From an uncultured Prevotellaceae bacterium (lineage in GTDB: Bacteria > Bacteroidota > Bacteroidia > Bacteroidales > Bacteroidaceae): 6,685 nucleotides of DNA. This document shows positions 5,267 to 6,685 of this stretch, piece by piece (within the stretch, counting starts at the first letter, position 1; the number at the start of each line of letters is the position of its first letter). The stretch covers positions 1-6,685 of the forward strand of contig OMTC01000196.1 of assembly GCA_900313845.1 (NCBI GenBank), given 5' to 3'. A program made the position numbers and the translations under genes. The notes beneath the pieces are model-generated. The model worked only from the letters and a program-made list of their open reading frames with translations, had not been told where the DNA came from and ran no database searches.

Positions 5267-6037
5267 ATGGAAGATAAGTTACAAACTACTGAGCAACCGA
5301 AGAAGGATGGCGGTTCGTCGGCGATGAAGCAATTCATGTTGTCGCTCCTTGCTACTACCATCTCCATTGCACTCACCTTCGGTACGTCTGCCATCATCGA
5401 AAACAACAAGAAGAAAAGTGAGAAGCGTGAAATAGTGATGATGGTGATGTACGATTTATACACCTCGTTGAAAATGGTGCAACAAGCTGATTCGAATCTT
5501 TTTGAATTTTTTAAGCTTCAACGCGATATTGCTGAAGACACCACCCTCTTTGAGCAAAGAAAATATAATTTTGTTCGTTTGATACCGAAGATGGAATACA
5601 CAAATACCACGGAAAAAATATTCTCATCAAGTATAGAAACCATTAACACGGTGGGCAATGTGCTTTTCACTGAGAATGTAGCAGAGTTCTATTACAATCG
5701 AAATCTTTACAAACAGACAGTCTGTGACTCTGTTTACGCCCTTTGTTTTAAAAAAGATATAAATATAATGCAAAACTTGAAGGATGCCCTTCAAGTAGAC
5801 CTCATAATCTATAATTATATGAGTCAGGGCATTTATTCAGAAATGAAAAATCGTTACGAAGAATGTAAGCTGCTGATGAATGTCACTGACAAGGAGATAG
5901 AGGTTTATCGGAAGAAGAAACAGCTCATAGAAAAGAACATGACAGACTCTTTACTTCAAAATGATTCGAGGATGGAAGAGTTGATGCAAATGGGTGAAGA
6001 GATTGAAGAAGGTATGAAGAAACATCATTTATTATAA
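5267..6037 (+). CDS. Single-span membrane protein of unknown function downstream of purN
   Basis: A 256-residue protein. The ATG at 5267 is chosen over the longer frame, which overlaps purN for ~150 bases; GGAAG at 5255-5259 serves as ribosome-binding site within the purN end, indicating translational coupling. The N-terminal ~20 residues are polar (MEDKLQTTEQPKKDGG), followed by one hydrophobic helix (~23-44, FMLSLLATTISIALTFGTSAII). A basic ENNKKKSEKR segment follows, then a long mostly helical region (~55-256) ending in charged Lys/Glu-rich helices with probable coiled coil (KEIEVYRKKKQLIEKNM, MEELMQMGEEIEEGMKK). Three Cys lie at ~153, 160 and 200. No enzyme motif is visible and I do not recognise the family. 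From about 5490 to 5900 the DNA is visibly richer in A and T than purN, which may reflect weaker codon selection or foreign origin. Confidence 0.8.
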   Translation: MEDKLQTTEQPKKDGGSSAMKQFMLSLLATTISIALTFGTSAIIENNKKKSEKREIVMMVMYDLYTSLKMVQQADSNLFEFFKLQRDIAEDTTLFEQRKYNFVRLIPKMEYTNTTEKIFSSSIETINTVGNVLFTENVAEFYYNRNLYKQTVCDSVYALCFKKDINIMQNLKDALQVDLIIYNYMSQGIYSEMKNRYEECKLLMNVTDKEIEVYRKKKQLIEKNMTDSLLQNDSRMEELMQMGEEIEEGMKKHHLL

Positions 6038-6042
6038 GTATT

Positions 6043-6685
6043 ATGAAAAAATTATTTTTGTGGGCAGTTCTTGTAACTGCAGCGATGCCTTCAATGGCAC
6101 AAAAGGTGAAGTATTCTGTTAGCGGAACATACGCTAACAATGGAGAAAAGGTTTATCTGATAGATAAGCTGACAGACGCTGCTATCGACAGTATGGTAGT
6201 TTCTGGTGGTAAGTTCTCATTCAATGGCACTGCCGAGAAGGATGCTATCATGGGTGTTCGTGCAGAGCAAAAAGAGTGGACGACGATATTCTTCAACGAC
6301 GGCACACCAGTGGTTGTCAATGTCAACGACAGCACACTGAAAGGCTCTCCGCTGAATGAACGCCTCACGAAGTACGATATTGAACAGGACATCCCTTCGC
6401 GGGTTTTCAGAGCGAAGGTTTCCAAGCTCTCCGAGGCTGAGATTGCGGCTCAAGCCGAGGAGCTCATGGCTGAAATAAACAAGAGGCTTGACGGTCAGAT
6501 TGCTTTCGCCAACAAAATGTTCAAGGAGGAGCGCAATTCCTTGATTCCTTTGGCTTTCGCAGAATTATACTTCTTTGACAATGGTGTGGAAGAGTACGAC
6601 AAGTTGGTTCAGGAGAATCTGGTGTTCTCCAAGCATCCTTATTTAAAGAAGGCAAAGGAAGACATTGCTGAGCAGTTGCAGCCAA
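6043..6685 (+). CDS. Exported DUF4369-type protein, probable N-terminal part of a thioredoxin-fold (TlpA-like) protein (3' truncated)
   Basis: The frame opens at the ATG at 6043, five bases after the previous stop, and stays open to the window edge (214 codons seen). It begins with a signal peptide (MKKLFLWAVLVTAAMPSMA, cut before Gln20). Residues ~24-110 match the DUF4369 pattern of Bacteroidetes: a VSGTYANNGEKVYLID strand pair, IDSMVVSGGKFSFNG, then TIFFNDGTPVVVNVNDSTLKGSPLNE. The following ~115-214 region is helical with many charged residues. In this order, DUF4369 is usually followed by a redoxin/TlpA domain with a CxxC motif, acting in periplasmic thiol chemistry; that part would lie past the window end, so the redox role is inferred. 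Close spacing indicates one operon with the membrane protein and purN. Confidence 0.8.
   Translation, partial: MKKLFLWAVLVTAAMPSMAQKVKYSVSGTYANNGEKVYLIDKLTDAAIDSMVVSGGKFSFNGTAEKDAIMGVRAEQKEWTTIFFNDGTPVVVNVNDSTLKGSPLNERLTKYDIEQDIPSRVFRAKVSKLSEAEIAAQAEELMAEINKRLDGQIAFANKMFKEERNSLIPLAFAELYFFDNGVEEYDKLVQENLVFSKHPYLKKAKEDIAEQLQP

Overview
The window looks like chromosomal DNA from a member of the Bacteroidales, most likely Prevotella or a close relative. The grounds are Bacteroidetes-type promoter boxes (-33 TTG/TTTG, -7 TAnnTTTG), weak A-rich ribosome-binding regions instead of strong GGAGG sites, signal peptides ending in Ala-Gln, and protein families typical of the order (FucP-type sugar permease, DUF4369 N-terminal domain, GH-associated CBM6-like tail). 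No RNA gene, CRISPR array or transposase gene was seen.

Layout. Positions 1-518 hold the C-terminal end of a secreted glycoside-hydrolase-type protein on the + strand, closed by a strong terminator. The promoter of the next gene is threaded through that terminator. That gene (607-1548, +) encodes an exported TraB/GumN-family protein. It faces a two-gene minus-strand unit (3251 down to 1633), with a long shared hairpin between the convergent ends. The minus-strand unit encodes a FucP-like 6-deoxysugar/proton symporter followed by a rhamnose/fucose mutarotase-family protein, which together suggest uptake and anomeric conversion of fucose or rhamnose. The permease gene is broken: the first 273 codons and the last 136 codons are in different frames, and about 28 residues of the family sequence are missing at the junction, where two almost identical 14-15 bp words lie side by side.

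A divergent intergenic region (3252-3461) with a promoter box for each direction separates the sugar unit from a + strand series. This series starts with a small lipoprotein of unknown function (3462-3878) and a membrane-anchored protein with a HIRAN-like domain (3942-4562). After a repeat-bearing AT-rich spacer come purN (4692-5264, purine biosynthesis), a single-span membrane protein of unknown function (5267-6037), and the start of an exported DUF4369 protein (6043 to the window end). The last three are separated by 2 and 5 bases and probably form one operon.

Most of the window is ordinary Bacteroidales gene content. The points most worth following up are the disrupted permease, the membrane-tethered HIRAN-like protein, the purN-linked unknown membrane protein, the terminator-embedded promoter and the intergenic repeats.
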